Positions 8,854 through 17,977 are shown, numbered from the stretch's first letter. The stretch is DNA of 64,000 nt from Ferdinandcohnia sp036965165 (GCF_036965165.1 NZ_JBALOX010000095.1:1-64000), one strand, 5' to 3'. Notes: generated by a model from the letters alone, not told the origin. Numbers and translations: made by a program.

Positions 8854-9903
8854 CTGAAGAAACAAGCGAAAAAGAAATATACAACACTCCGAGACGTTGC
8901 CAAGTTAGCTGAGACATCTATAGCAACTGTATCTTATATTCTCAATGATTCAGAAGGGCGTTACGTCAGTGCAGAATTAAGAGAAAGGGTTCTTCAGGCT
9001 GCTAAGGAGTTAAATTATGTGAAAAGTGCTGTTGCAAGTAGTTTAAAGGGGAAAGAGCGAGGCATTCTTTCAGTGTTGGTTCCTCAGTTTGATAATCCAT
9101 TTTTCACAAGGATTATCGTTGCTATTGAAGAAGTAGCGCATCGCCATGGCTATTTTATTTCGATTAGCACCACAGTGGATGATATGGAGAGAGAAAGAGA
9201 AATTATCAAAAAAATGATTGAACAGCGCGTAGACGGCATAATAATCAGTCCGACCATTCAGGGAACAGAAAATACCGACCATCTTCGGAACTTGGGCATT
9301 CCTTACGTTATTCTTGACAGACCATTGATTGGTCTTAACGAATATGATTTCGTCGGGCCAGACAATCTCAGCAGTGGTTATTTAGCAACAAAACACTTAA
9401 TTGATAATGGGCATAACAGAATTGGGTTTATGGGCTGGGATACCTCTATTAACGTTCAAGACAGGAAAGATGGATATACAAAAGCGATGGAAGATTCAGG
9501 CTTACCTGTTGAGCGGCAATGGATTCAACTAGGTTCTCTTGAAAGAGATACGGGTTATCGCTTAATGCAGAACTACTATGAATCAGGTATCACTGGAGTG
9601 GTATTTGGTCACCACATCCTAGCGGAAGGTGCAATTCGATATTTAAGAGAAAGAAATGTAAGTATTCCGGAACAGATGTCTGTTGTTCTAATCGGTACAC
9701 CTACATGGGCGCAGTTAAGCGTACCGAAAATTACTTGTATAAATCAAGGAGAACAACAAATTGGTGAAATTGCCGCAGAGGTTTTACTAAGAAACATATC
9801 GGGAGAAGCTGAAAGTCAGAATTGGCATCAAGAAAAAATTACATGTGAATTAATGCCTGGCGATTCGGTAAAAAAACTAAATGATCAGGGGGAAAATTTA
9901 TGA
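8854..9903 (+). CDS. LacI/GalR-family transcriptional regulator, probable CTG start
   Basis: About 349 aa. An N-terminal HTH with the LacI signature TTLRDVAKLAETSIATVSY is followed by a periplasmic-binding-like sensor domain (ISVLVPQFDNPFFTRI, VDGIIISPT). In-frame ATG 8818 has no ribosome site before it and overlaps the third operator, whereas AGGAGGTG at 8839-8846 lies about nine bases before a CTG at 8854. Starting there gives the usual short lead (MKKQAKKKY) before the HTH, so a non-AUG start is likely. The gene ends in a 4-base overlap (ATGA) with tctC, so it leads the transporter operon. The ligand is presumably the sugar or sugar acid handled by the locus. Confidence 0.88.
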   Translation: MKKQAKKKYTTLRDVAKLAETSIATVSYILNDSEGRYVSAELRERVLQAAKELNYVKSAVASSLKGKERGILSVLVPQFDNPFFTRIIVAIEEVAHRHGYFISISTTVDDMEREREIIKKMIEQRVDGIIISPTIQGTENTDHLRNLGIPYVILDRPLIGLNEYDFVGPDNLSSGYLATKHLIDNGHNRIGFMGWDTSINVQDRKDGYTKAMEDSGLPVERQWIQLGSLERDTGYRLMQNYYESGITGVVFGHHILAEGAIRYLRERNVSIPEQMSVVLIGTPTWAQLSVPKITCINQGEQQIGEIAAEVLLRNISGEAESQNWHQEKITCELMPGDSVKKLNDQGENL

Positions 9904-10952
9904 AAAAGAAAAATGGAATTATGTGGGGAATTGTTATAGCTGTAGTAGTTGTACTCGCATTAGTATGGCCTAAAATTTCTTCTAATTTTCAAGCAGAAGA
10001 ATCAAATTGGCCAGAGAAAGATATTACCATGGTTGTACCTTTTAATCCCGGTGGTGGTACTGATTTGACAACAAGAACATTAGCAGATGAAATGTCGAAG
10101 GAACTTGGGGTAAATATTTCCGTAGTGAATACTCCAGGCGCTAGCGGTTCGGTAGGTACGCTAAGTGTTCAGAATGAAAAACATGATGGATATACGATGC
10201 TAGGTAATGGGTTTATGGCTTTTGTAAGTTACCCTGTTATGGGATACACAGAAAAAACACACCGTGATTGGAATATTTGGATTGCAACTTTTTCTCCTAA
10301 CGTTATTGCTGTAAATGAGAATTCTAAATACAAAGATATTAACCAACTTGTGAAAGGCTTAAAAGATAATCCAGGCTCAGTATCAATTGGTACAGCTGGC
10401 ATTGGTACAGGAGGACATATCGGGAGTGAAGTATTAAAGTCAGCCCTTGATTTTGACTACAAGCATGTACCGTACGAAGGTGGAAACCCTGCAATTTTGG
10501 CAGCGCTTTCGGGCGAAGTGGATCTTGTTCCTCAATTATCAATGGAAATGGTAGATATGCTTAGAGGTAACAAATTGAATGGTCTTGCAGCTCTTACGGA
10601 TAAGCCATTTGAAATTGAAGGAGCAGACCCAATTCCATCTATTCTTGATGTAAATCCTGATTTGAAGTCAATCGTTCCTTTAGGGGAATCATTTGGAATT
10701 GCAGTGCCAAAGGATACACCGAAAGATGTTGTTGATAAAATTGATGCAGCGTTCAAAAAGGCGATAGATAGCGAAACAATGAAGAAGTTTGCAAATGAAA
10801 AAGGTGTAGAAGTTATTGGCTACAGTGGGGATAAGGCACAAGAATATGTAGAAAAGCTTGCCTCTACAGTTAACTGGGCTTTATACGATGGTGGAATAGC
10901 AAAAATTTCACCTGAAAAGTTTGATATTCCAAGACCAGAAAAAGGTGAATAA
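9900..10952 (+). CDS. tctC: tripartite tricarboxylate transporter substrate-binding protein (TctC/Bug family)
   Basis: 350 aa; captures the substrate outside the membrane for the TctA-TctB permease. The mature part has the family pattern WPEKDITMVVPFNPGGGTD near residue 40 and the PGASGSVG loop further on. The N-terminus is a hydrophobic segment at about 8-24 but has no lipobox cysteine, so in this Gram-positive it may be a signal anchor rather than a lipoprotein. It overlaps the regulator gene by four bases and is followed after three bases by tctB. Bug-type proteins bind carboxylates; a sugar acid would fit the neighbours, but the substrate cannot be read from sequence. Confidence 0.88.
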   Translation: MKKKNGIMWGIVIAVVVVLALVWPKISSNFQAEESNWPEKDITMVVPFNPGGGTDLTTRTLADEMSKELGVNISVVNTPGASGSVGTLSVQNEKHDGYTMLGNGFMAFVSYPVMGYTEKTHRDWNIWIATFSPNVIAVNENSKYKDINQLVKGLKDNPGSVSIGTAGIGTGGHIGSEVLKSALDFDYKHVPYEGGNPAILAALSGEVDLVPQLSMEMVDMLRGNKLNGLAALTDKPFEIEGADPIPSILDVNPDLKSIVPLGESFGIAVPKDTPKDVVDKIDAAFKKAIDSETMKKFANEKGVEVIGYSGDKAQEYVEKLASTVNWALYDGGIAKISPEKFDIPRPEKGE

Positions 10953-10955
10953 CAA

Positions 10956-11438
10956 ATGGAAACACAGTTAAAACATCTCGATTTCATATCTTCCATCGGT
11001 ATGTTTCTGATTTCAAGCTATATCATTGCGGAAAGCTTAAGAATTCATGGAGAAGTAGGAGGTCCACTGTATGCATCACCTGGACTTCTTACATTATTTC
11101 TTGGAAGTATGTTGATGTTATGCTCAGTATTATTATTTGTTAAGAGTTTAAAAAAAGTAGGATTTAAAGCAAATGTTCTTGCAGTTAGGCAGTGGTTAGG
11201 CGAATTTATTAAGTCAAAAGAAATCCATAATATGCTGTTAGGGATTTTAATACTTGGTTTATTCGTCTTTATCTTACTTCCTAGATTTCCATTTTTACTA
11301 TCTTCGTTCATATTTCTGTTTATTTTGATGAAAGTGATGGATGCTGGCTCTATTCTTAAAATAACAATCATTTCAATTTGTGTGAGCGGGTCAATTTTTA
11401 CACTTTTTCAAATTATATTTAAAGTACCATTACCTTAA
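10956..11438 (+). CDS. tctB: tripartite tricarboxylate transporter small membrane subunit (TctB family)
   Basis: 160 aa with four predicted membrane segments (about 10-28, 38-60, 88-108 and 110-150 as a pair), the usual size and topology of TctB. It lies between tctC and tctA with gaps of 3 and about 10-20 bases, so the three genes are translated from one message. Sequence conservation in this family is weak; the call rests on topology and position. Confidence 0.8.
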   Translation: METQLKHLDFISSIGMFLISSYIIAESLRIHGEVGGPLYASPGLLTLFLGSMLMLCSVLLFVKSLKKVGFKANVLAVRQWLGEFIKSKEIHNMLLGILILGLFVFILLPRFPFLLSSFIFLFILMKVMDAGSILKITIISICVSGSIFTLFQIIFKVPLP

Positions 11439-11456
11439 GGAAAGAAGTTGAGTAAC

Positions 11457-12968
11457 ATGGCCTTACAATATATTCTTGACACGCTATATCAACTTTTTAC
11501 GCCTGTTAATCTTCTGACACTAGTGCTTGCGGTGTTTTTCGGTTTACTAGTAGGAGTACTGCCAGGGTTAACTTCTACAATGGCAATTGCTCTTTTGACT
11601 GGATTGACGTATGGGATTGCACCAGAGACAGCGATTCTTTCATTAATCGGCGTGTATGTCGGTGCAATATCAGGCGGAGTACAAACTGCAATTCTATTAA
11701 ACATACCAGGAACACCAGCTTCAGCAGCAACAGCAGTTGATGGCTATAAGATTGGACAAAGGGGAGAGGCGGGATTAGGCATTTTTCTAGGAAATGCTTC
11801 TGCCTTCCTTGGCACCTTGTTTGGGGCAGTTTGTGTCTTGGTGCTTACCCCGCTTCTCGGGATGCTATCTTTAAAATTTGGTTCCTGGGAGTTCTTTTTA
11901 CTTGCGGTATTCGGTGTTATGATCTGTGGTAGTTTGACATCTGGAGGTGACTCTTTAAAAGGGTGGATTTCCGGAATAATTGGGTTGTTTGTTGCGCAAA
12001 TAGGATTAGACTCATTGAACTCGTATCCTCGATTCACTTTTGACAGTATGGCCTTAATAGGGGGAATTCCATTAATTCCTATTATGATTGGTTTATTTGG
12101 ATTCCCGGAAATTGTAAACTCATTCAAAAAACAAGAAATGAAAGCTGTTAAAGAAGTGATTGAGCTCAGAGTAAAAAAAGGAATTTCGATTTTAAAAGGA
12201 AAAATATCTACAGTAACTAGGTCTGGCTTCCTTGGGGTCTTTGTAGGGATTTTTCCTGGAGTCGGTGAAGATGTGGCAGGTTGGCTATCGTATTGGGCAG
12301 CAAAAATGCGAAGTAAAAAGAAAGAAGAATTTGGTAAGGGTTCTTACGAAGGAGTTATTGCCGCTGAGACTGGAATTAATGCGACAATAGGTGGAAACTT
12401 AATTCCTGTACTGACCCTAGCTGTTCCTGGTAGTACATCCTCTGCAGTTTTACTAGCGGCTTTATGGTTACATGGTTATCGACCAGGACCTTTGTTGTTG
12501 GGCGAATCACCAGGGTTTATCTATACAATGAGTTTGTATTTGGTAGCTAGCGCTTTTGTTATGCTCCTTTTAGGACTATTTATTTCAAGATATACGGTAA
12601 AAGTTCTCCGTTTTGATAAAAAGATTTTAATGCCGATTGTCTTTGTATTTTGTGCTGTTGGTTCTTTCGTCATTGATAATTCAATCACGAGTGTTTATAT
12701 GATGTTTGTTTTCGGAATAATCGGATTAGTTTTGTCGAAAATGGATTATCCAGCTGCACCATTTTTACTTGGGGTCGTTCTTGGACCAATGGCAGATTCA
12801 AATTTACGACGTGCATTAGTATTATCCGATGGTAGTCTTATACCATTCTTTACAAGACCTATTTGTATTGTATTTGTAATTGCCATTATTTTAATGATTT
12901 TAGCACAGTTTAAAGTCTTTGATAAGATAAAGCCTATAATTTCAAAGAAAAAAAGCATCTCGGGGTGA
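11457..12968 (+). CDS. tctA: tripartite tricarboxylate transporter large permease (TctA family)
   Basis: About 503 aa and roughly 12 membrane segments; the transport channel of the system. The conserved TctA start GLLVGVLPGLTSTMAIALL and the following GAISGGVQTAILLNIPGTPA are clear, and a second similar stretch (VGIFPGVGEDVAGWLSYWAAK) appears near residue 270. An in-frame TTG at 11448 lies only about three bases after GGAAAG; the ATG at 11457 is preferred. Together with tctB and tctC it forms a complete secondary carboxylate importer beside two dehydrogenase genes. Confidence 0.88.
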   Translation: MALQYILDTLYQLFTPVNLLTLVLAVFFGLLVGVLPGLTSTMAIALLTGLTYGIAPETAILSLIGVYVGAISGGVQTAILLNIPGTPASAATAVDGYKIGQRGEAGLGIFLGNASAFLGTLFGAVCVLVLTPLLGMLSLKFGSWEFFLLAVFGVMICGSLTSGGDSLKGWISGIIGLFVAQIGLDSLNSYPRFTFDSMALIGGIPLIPIMIGLFGFPEIVNSFKKQEMKAVKEVIELRVKKGISILKGKISTVTRSGFLGVFVGIFPGVGEDVAGWLSYWAAKMRSKKKEEFGKGSYEGVIAAETGINATIGGNLIPVLTLAVPGSTSSAVLLAALWLHGYRPGPLLLGESPGFIYTMSLYLVASAFVMLLLGLFISRYTVKVLRFDKKILMPIVFVFCAVGSFVIDNSITSVYMMFVFGIIGLVLSKMDYPAAPFLLGVVLGPMADSNLRRALVLSDGSLIPFFTRPICIVFVIAIILMILAQFKVFDKIKPIISKKKSISG

Positions 12969-12974
12969 CAATGA

Positions 12975-14138
12975 ATGAAAAAAGTAAATGTCGGTATCGT
13001 AGGTAGCGGATTCATCGCGGCGATCCACATCGATAGTTATAAAAAAGTTTTCGGAATAGACGTATGTTTAAAAGCTGTGGCATCAACAAATAAAAAGGTA
13101 CAGTCATTTGCCGAAAAATACAGCATCGAAAAGGTATATTCCCGATTCGAACAGTTACTGGAAGATCCAGAAATTGATGTTGTAGATATTTGCACACCAG
13201 CTCATCTGCACGAGGAAATGATAATACGTGCTATGGAGGCGGGAAAGCATGTCATATGTGAAAAACCGATGACAGGCTTTTATGGAACAGGAGATGTCAA
13301 TATTGGGTCGAGTGTTCCAAAAGAAAAAATGTATAGCGATGTTATCGGGCGTATGAATAAATTAAAAGAAGTGGTCGAGCAAAGTGGCAAGTTATTCATG
13401 TATGCTGAGAATTGGGTGTATGCGCCGTCGATTAGTAAATGTGCCGAGATTATCAAAGCAAGAAGAAGCAAGATTCTTTTACTGAAAGGTGAAGAGAGTC
13501 ACAGTGGATCTCATGCTGCTCATGCTGCCCAATGGGCATTTACAGGTGGAGGTGCACTAATCCGTCAGGGATGCCACCCTTTATCAGCCGTACTATATTT
13601 GAAGCAGGTTGAAGCCGAAGCACGGAACGAAGAAATCCATATTGAGAGCATAGTCGCGGAAGTTGGCAATATCACAAATCATTTAAATGAGCAAGATCGC
13701 GGAGTTATTGCAGCTCGACCAGTAGATGTTGAAGACTGGGCAAATGTTAGTATATCTTTTTCAGACGGTACAAAAGCTGCTGTGATGGCTGGAGATATGA
13801 TTGTTGGTGGCATAAGAAACATAGTTGAAGTTTTCACTCCTGAAAGTGCACATATTTGTAATATGACACCAAACAACCATGCTTTATCATACTTTGCTAA
13901 CGAAACGAATTTGGAAGATATATACATTAGCGAAAAAGTAGAAACGAAACAAGGCTGGCAGTTTGTAAGTCCTATGGAAGAGTACGTAAGAGGCTATGTG
14001 GACGAATTCCAGGATTTTATGGAGTGTGTCGCATTTGAAAGAAAACCAAAATCGGATTTTTCACTTGCCTATGATTCTACGAAAGCAATTTATGCAGCTT
14101 ATTGGTCAGCTGCTGAAGGTAAAAGGATATACTTTTAG
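12975..14138 (+). CDS. Gfo/Idh/MocA-family NAD(P)-dependent oxidoreductase
   Basis: 387 aa. An N-terminal Rossmann fold starts with NVGIVGSGFIAAIH, and the conserved EKP motif (VICEKPM) lies near residue 97. The C-terminal half is the alpha/beta substrate domain. The family oxidises or epimerises sugars, inositols and sugar acids in the cytoplasm. It follows tctA after six bases and precedes a second member of the same family, so the pair probably acts on the imported compound. Exact substrate unknown. Confidence 0.85.
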   Translation: MKKVNVGIVGSGFIAAIHIDSYKKVFGIDVCLKAVASTNKKVQSFAEKYSIEKVYSRFEQLLEDPEIDVVDICTPAHLHEEMIIRAMEAGKHVICEKPMTGFYGTGDVNIGSSVPKEKMYSDVIGRMNKLKEVVEQSGKLFMYAENWVYAPSISKCAEIIKARRSKILLLKGEESHSGSHAAHAAQWAFTGGGALIRQGCHPLSAVLYLKQVEAEARNEEIHIESIVAEVGNITNHLNEQDRGVIAARPVDVEDWANVSISFSDGTKAAVMAGDMIVGGIRNIVEVFTPESAHICNMTPNNHALSYFANETNLEDIYISEKVETKQGWQFVSPMEEYVRGYVDEFQDFMECVAFERKPKSDFSLAYDSTKAIYAAYWSAAEGKRIYF

Positions 14139-14193
14139 AAAATAATATACTACTAAATTGGAATTTCGTAATGTCATAGAGGAGAATAACACA

Positions 14194-15267
14194 ATGCAAA
14201 AAAATGATGGAATGAATTATGCTCCACAGGGAAAACCACGACCAGTAGTTGGCAGAGGTGAGTTTGTCTTTGCCGCGATGGCACTTGATCATGGACATAT
14301 TTATGGTCAGTGTAATGGTTTGTTAGAAGCGGGAGCAACATTAAAGTGGGTTTATGATCCAGACCCTGAAAAAGTAAAGCAATTTCTAGAGATTTATCCT
14401 GGTGTGAAAGTAGCTAGCTCTGAACAAGAAATTTTACAGGATTCAGAAGTTCATCTTGTAGCGGCAGCTGCTATTCCTTCAGAGCGGGGTCCGTTGGGAG
14501 TTAAAGTGATGGAGCATGGTAAAGATTACTTTACTGATAAAACTCCTTTTACTTCTATTGAACAATTGGAACAAGCAAAGTCGAAAGTACGTACTACTGG
14601 TCAAAAATACATGGTTTATTATAGCGAACGCTTACACGTTGAAAGTTCTGTTTTTGCAGGACAACTTATTCAAGATGGGGCAATTGGCCGAGTCGTTCAA
14701 GTGCTTGGATTAGGACCGCATCGATTAAATGCGCATATGCGTCCAGAATGGTTTTTCCAAATGGAGAAATATGGGGGTATCTTATGCGACATCGGCAGCC
14801 ATCAAATTGAGCAATTTTTATTTTTTGCAGGATGCAAAGATGCTAGGGTGCTTCATAGCAAGGTAGCAAACTATCACTGTAAAGAATATCCTGAATTTCA
14901 GGATTTCGGAGATGCAACTTTGCTCGGAGACAACGGAGCAACCAATTATTTCCGTGTTGATTGGCTAACACCTGCTGGGTTAGGTGCTTGGGGTGATGGG
15001 AGATTAACAATCTTAGGAACAAAGGGGTATATTGAGCTTAGAAAATATATTGATATTGCCCGTAATCCAGATGGTGATCACCTATTTTTGGTGAATGATG
15101 AAGGAGAACAGCACTTAGAGCTAAATGGTAAGGTTGGTTACCCCTTTTTTGGTGAATTAATTTTGGATTGTTTAAATAGGACAGAACGAGCAATGACACA
15201 AGAACATGCATTTAAAGCAGCTGAACTTTGCTTGTTAGCACAAAAAGAAGCCGTAATTGTAGAATGA
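14194..15267 (+). CDS. second Gfo/Idh/MocA-family oxidoreductase
   Basis: 357 aa from the ATG at 14194, which has GAGGAG eight to ten bases before it; an in-frame TTG at 14158 is less likely. The Rossmann part begins FVFAAMALDHGHIYGQ, and the usual EKP is replaced by DKTPF near residue 120, a known variant among distant members. The substrate part contains GGILCDIGSHQIEQFL. It closes the operon. Two dissimilar Gfo/Idh/MocA enzymes beside an isomerase-like surface protein suggest an oxidise, isomerise, reduce route, which is inference only. Confidence 0.8.
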   Translation: MQKNDGMNYAPQGKPRPVVGRGEFVFAAMALDHGHIYGQCNGLLEAGATLKWVYDPDPEKVKQFLEIYPGVKVASSEQEILQDSEVHLVAAAAIPSERGPLGVKVMEHGKDYFTDKTPFTSIEQLEQAKSKVRTTGQKYMVYYSERLHVESSVFAGQLIQDGAIGRVVQVLGLGPHRLNAHMRPEWFFQMEKYGGILCDIGSHQIEQFLFFAGCKDARVLHSKVANYHCKEYPEFQDFGDATLLGDNGATNYFRVDWLTPAGLGAWGDGRLTILGTKGYIELRKYIDIARNPDGDHLFLVNDEGEQHLELNGKVGYPFFGELILDCLNRTERAMTQEHAFKAAELCLLAQKEAVIVE

Positions 15268-15403
15268 CAGAAAAAAATGAATTCCGTAAAGAGATTTAAT
15301 TCTTCACCTATAATGGCTTTTACGCTAAATCCTTTAATCAAAGCACGTGGAGTACTGTTCACTACTTGTAATAAAAGATTAAAACAGATGTAACAGTGAG
15401 TAT

Positions 15404-15433
15404 AGAGCCTCTCCATAAGGAAAGGCTCTTTAC
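15404..15433 (+). terminator. terminator of the tct/oxidoreductase operon
   Basis: AGAGCCT (15404-15410) pairs with AGGCTCT (15423-15429) with an inner TCC/GGA, followed by a loose T tract. It lies about 135 bases after the last oxidoreductase stop. Confidence 0.7.
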
Positions 15434-15477
15434 TGTTTTTGACTGCAATTATATGTGATTTTTTACTTAAATTCGTG

Positions 15478-15642
15478 TTAGTTTTCCATAAAGATTCGTG
15501 CATAGTATTCTGTTTCTTCGTACAATATTTGTTCTATTCTCTCATTTCTCAATCGTGTCTTTGTCTTTTCAGTCATCATTAACGATTTGAAAGCTACTTG
15601 ATATATTCGGCGTTTTTCCTTAATTTTTTTCCATGCCTTCAC
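15478..15642 (-). CDS. possible 54-aa basic protein or gene remnant
   Basis: An open frame on the minus strand reads from GTG (15640-15642) to TAA and is rich in Lys, Arg and Glu, with a protein-like second half (TEKTKTRLRNERIEQI). No good ribosome site precedes the GTG, and an internal ATG has none either. It lies beside three decayed genes, so it may be another remnant. Not recognised. Confidence 0.28.
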   Translation of the reverse strand: MKAWKKIKEKRRIYQVAFKSLMMTEKTKTRLRNERIEQILYEETEYYARIFMEN

Positions 15643-15751
15643 ACCCCGTATACTATATATTTTATTTCAGTATCCAATTCCCCCTTTATTTTATGGCTAT
15701 TACGGAAGCCGGCTTAAGATCATTCACGCCGGCCACTCTAAATTTATATTT

Positions 15752-16368
15752 TTAATTGTTGGAGGGAACTGGTACTGTTACATTCATTTCCTGCACTGCT
15801 CCAGGATAAAGTTTACCGGTATGATCTACAAGCTCAAGTTTGATGGTATGACCCCCAGTTTCAAGTTCTTTACTCCATGAGCCGATTTGATCCGTAAGTA
15901 GATCATCTCGTTTTACGCCATCCACTGTTATAACACCATTGTCCTCCCCTTCATTAGTACCTGCTATAACACCCCCGATAAAGTATGCAATATGAACCAT
16001 TTCACCATGAATCATTGGTTCTCCCATAATTGCTGGCGGTCCAGCCAAGTTGTGATCAACTTGAGAAACAAAATGCATATGGATTTCAAAATGGGGCATT
16101 TCAATGCCTGCATGTTTGTGTCGTTCAAATTGTATATATGTATGATCAACAGGAGGGGCATCCGACCTTGCATTCCTTGTATTAACCCATGATTTTCCAT
16201 CTGTTCTATCATTGCTTCTATAAAAACAAGCTTTCCATTGATCGTTCCAAGGATAGGACCATCAGAAGGTATAGCCCCATCTGGTGTATACCAATCCAAA
16301 TCTTGAATGTAAATATCTAGGAAAGGACCCGGTTTATCTGGTTGCACCACCCAACTTCTATCAGTCAC
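15752..16368 (-). pseudogene. frameshifted gene of unknown function
   Basis: Two overlapping minus-strand frames fit together as one protein. The first part reads DRSWVVQPDKPGPFLDIYIQ to GKLVFIEAMIE, then about 16205-16212 the sense moves to another frame that continues TDGKSWVNTRNARSDAP, HTYIQFERHKHAGIEMP and ends TVPVPSNN. A single-base indel therefore splits the gene. There is no ATG at the 5' end (a GTG at 16368 is preceded by an open stretch and then a TAA), so the start is damaged too. The joined product of about 200 aa looks beta-rich and His-containing; I do not recognise the family. Confidence 0.6.
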
Positions 16369-16380
16369 AGACTGATTGGC

Positions 16381-16746
16381 GCTTTGGGTTTGAGAATTCT
16401 TTTACTAAAGCCTGAAGAACTGCAAGGCAAACCAATGATTTTGCTTAAGAAGGGAAAGGGAATGCGGAAGATAGCGGATCTATTTTTTACATAGAAAGCA
16501 GTTTCCTCACAGATTATTCTGGAGACGAATAGTATCCACCTTGCCTATAATCTTGTTCAGGAAGATAAAGGATTTACTTTTTTACCGGGAGTTGCCGTCA
16601 AATCCCTTCATCAATTAAAACCAGGTGTCTTTTACCAGATGCAGGATTACATCATGGAGCGAAATTTTTATGCATGCTTTCGAACAGGCAGCTATCTCTC
16701 TCCTAGTATCAAGTATCTAATCCAGTCTATAGCACAGTTATTGTGA
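16381..16746 (+). pseudogene. LysR-family regulator, 3' fragment with in-frame stop
   Basis: One reading frame encodes LLKPEELQGKPMILL, GKGMRKIADLFFT, then a TAG at 16492-16494, then QIILETNSIHLAYNLVQEDKG, FTFLPGVAVKSL and an end at TGA 16744. This matches the effector domain of LysR regulators in order and spacing. The DNA-binding half is absent and the fragment starts where the neighbouring pseudogene begins, so the region looks like a deletion scar. Confidence 0.75.
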
Positions 16747-16824
16747 CAAGGGGAAGGTTCATGTGCGGATTTATAGAACCTGATATCTGCAATCTACTCT
16801 AGAAAATTAGTAAGTGTGACAAAT

Positions 16825-16876
16825 AAAGGAACCGACCTCAGTGTGTGAATCGTACACTCTGGGGGGAGTTCCTTTT
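16825..16876. terminator. long hairpin, terminator-like in both directions
   Basis: AAAGGAAC (16825-16832) pairs with GTTCCTTT (16868-16875), with a further imperfect CAGTGTGT/ACACTCTG stem inside. It closes the decayed region ahead of the HTH gene. Confidence 0.55.
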
Positions 16877-16928
16877 ACTTTTCACAAATTTGCCATAAAA
16901 AACTTCCAAACGGATGCCCCTTTTTTAC

Positions 16929-16963
16929 CACCACCTTTCTATAACAACAATGAAAGGGTGGTG
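16929..16963 (+). promoter_or_regulatory. hairpin covering the ribosome site of the HTH gene
   Basis: CCACCTTTC pairs with GAAAGGGTGG apart from one bulged G, and the right arm is the Shine-Dalgarno sequence of the gene starting at 16971. The arrangement could limit its translation. Confidence 0.4.
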
Positions 16964-16970
16964 CATTCGT

Positions 16971-17837
16971 ATGAATTTAAAATCGGGCACAATTGATAAG
17001 TTTGAGGATTATTCAAATTTTAGTAGTTTACAGGAATTCAATAGGCATATGGAGATGTGGATGCTTCAATACAAGGATGATTTTTCAAAAGGCGAATTAG
17101 TTGGGTTAAAACGCCTAGTTCGTTATTCAGCGAAAGTTCCAGGGGTTTGCAACGCAAAGATTGGCACGATGCTGAAGTCTATCCATGAGGAATACAACGG
17201 AAATGGCGTGTCTCGTTCTACTTTTAAACGAATGATTCAAAAAGCTGTGGCTTTAGGTATTTTTACAGTTTATGAAACCGAGCGCAAGAATGGCTCACAA
17301 ACTAGCAATCTTTATGTGTTTAATCGTTACCCAGAAATCAATTCAACTCATCATGAACCACCTAAAAAGGAAATTTTGAACCACCATAATGAAACTAGTA
17401 ATTCTTTTAAAACTAAACAAGATATAAAAGAACGTAAGGACGCTCCTCTAGATTTCACATTTACAAGTGATCGAGTTCCCGTTTCCTTTGTTGAAGCAGT
17501 AAAACCATTTTTTCCTGAAGCAAAAATAATCGAGGAGTATTGGAAAATGACAACTATTGCAGCAAATAAAAACAACCGCGACAAGGAATGTGTAGATATG
17601 ATTGAGCTATCGATTAATGCCTTCAAACAAATGATTATCAAGCTAAAGAAAAATACAGTTCACAATCCATTTGCCTATTTTTATGGGGTGTTAACCCGAG
17701 AATTGGAAGAGCTATACTATCAGGAATTGGAAGAATCAGTGGAATATTTCGCGGAAAGTATTAGCAAGCAACGAAAAGAAGCATCCAAAAAATCTGAGCT
17801 ATTTTCGTTACTTCAAGAAGTATTGCCGCTTACTTAG
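16971..17837 (+). CDS. helix-turn-helix protein, RepN/replication-initiator-like
   Basis: 288 aa from ATG 16971, preceded by AAGGGTGG; an upstream in-frame ATG at 16914 lacks a ribosome site. The N-terminal half contains a winged-helix-like segment (LVRYSAKVPGVCNAKIGTML, then GVSRSTFKRMIQKAVALGIF) of the kind found in plasmid-type initiators and in chromosomal HTH proteins of the Bacillus cereus group. The rest is helical and charged, ending in a likely coiled coil. It has no partner genes. Its job is not known; a DNA-binding role is inferred. Confidence 0.6.
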   Translation: MNLKSGTIDKFEDYSNFSSLQEFNRHMEMWMLQYKDDFSKGELVGLKRLVRYSAKVPGVCNAKIGTMLKSIHEEYNGNGVSRSTFKRMIQKAVALGIFTVYETERKNGSQTSNLYVFNRYPEINSTHHEPPKKEILNHHNETSNSFKTKQDIKERKDAPLDFTFTSDRVPVSFVEAVKPFFPEAKIIEEYWKMTTIAANKNNRDKECVDMIELSINAFKQMIIKLKKNTVHNPFAYFYGVLTRELEELYYQELEESVEYFAESISKQRKEASKKSELFSLLQEVLPLT

Positions 17838-17893
17838 GCAGCAACTCGATTAAGAATTGGTAGATTCCCTCACACTAGAGGTTAACCCTATAA

Positions 17894-17977
17894 TGGTCTG
17901 GAGCGGGTGATTCCTTCGTAGGAGCAACACTGTATCATCCAGGCATTGGTAAAGCTATGATCCAAAATATCTGTTAA
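17894..17977 (+). pseudogene. PfkB-family sugar kinase, 3' fragment
   Basis: The frame reads GAGDSFVGATLYHPGIGKAM and stops at TAA 17975. GAGDSF is the C-terminal signature of ribokinase/fructokinase-type PfkB kinases. Nothing upstream continues the gene, so only the last 27 or so codons survive. Confidence 0.6.
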
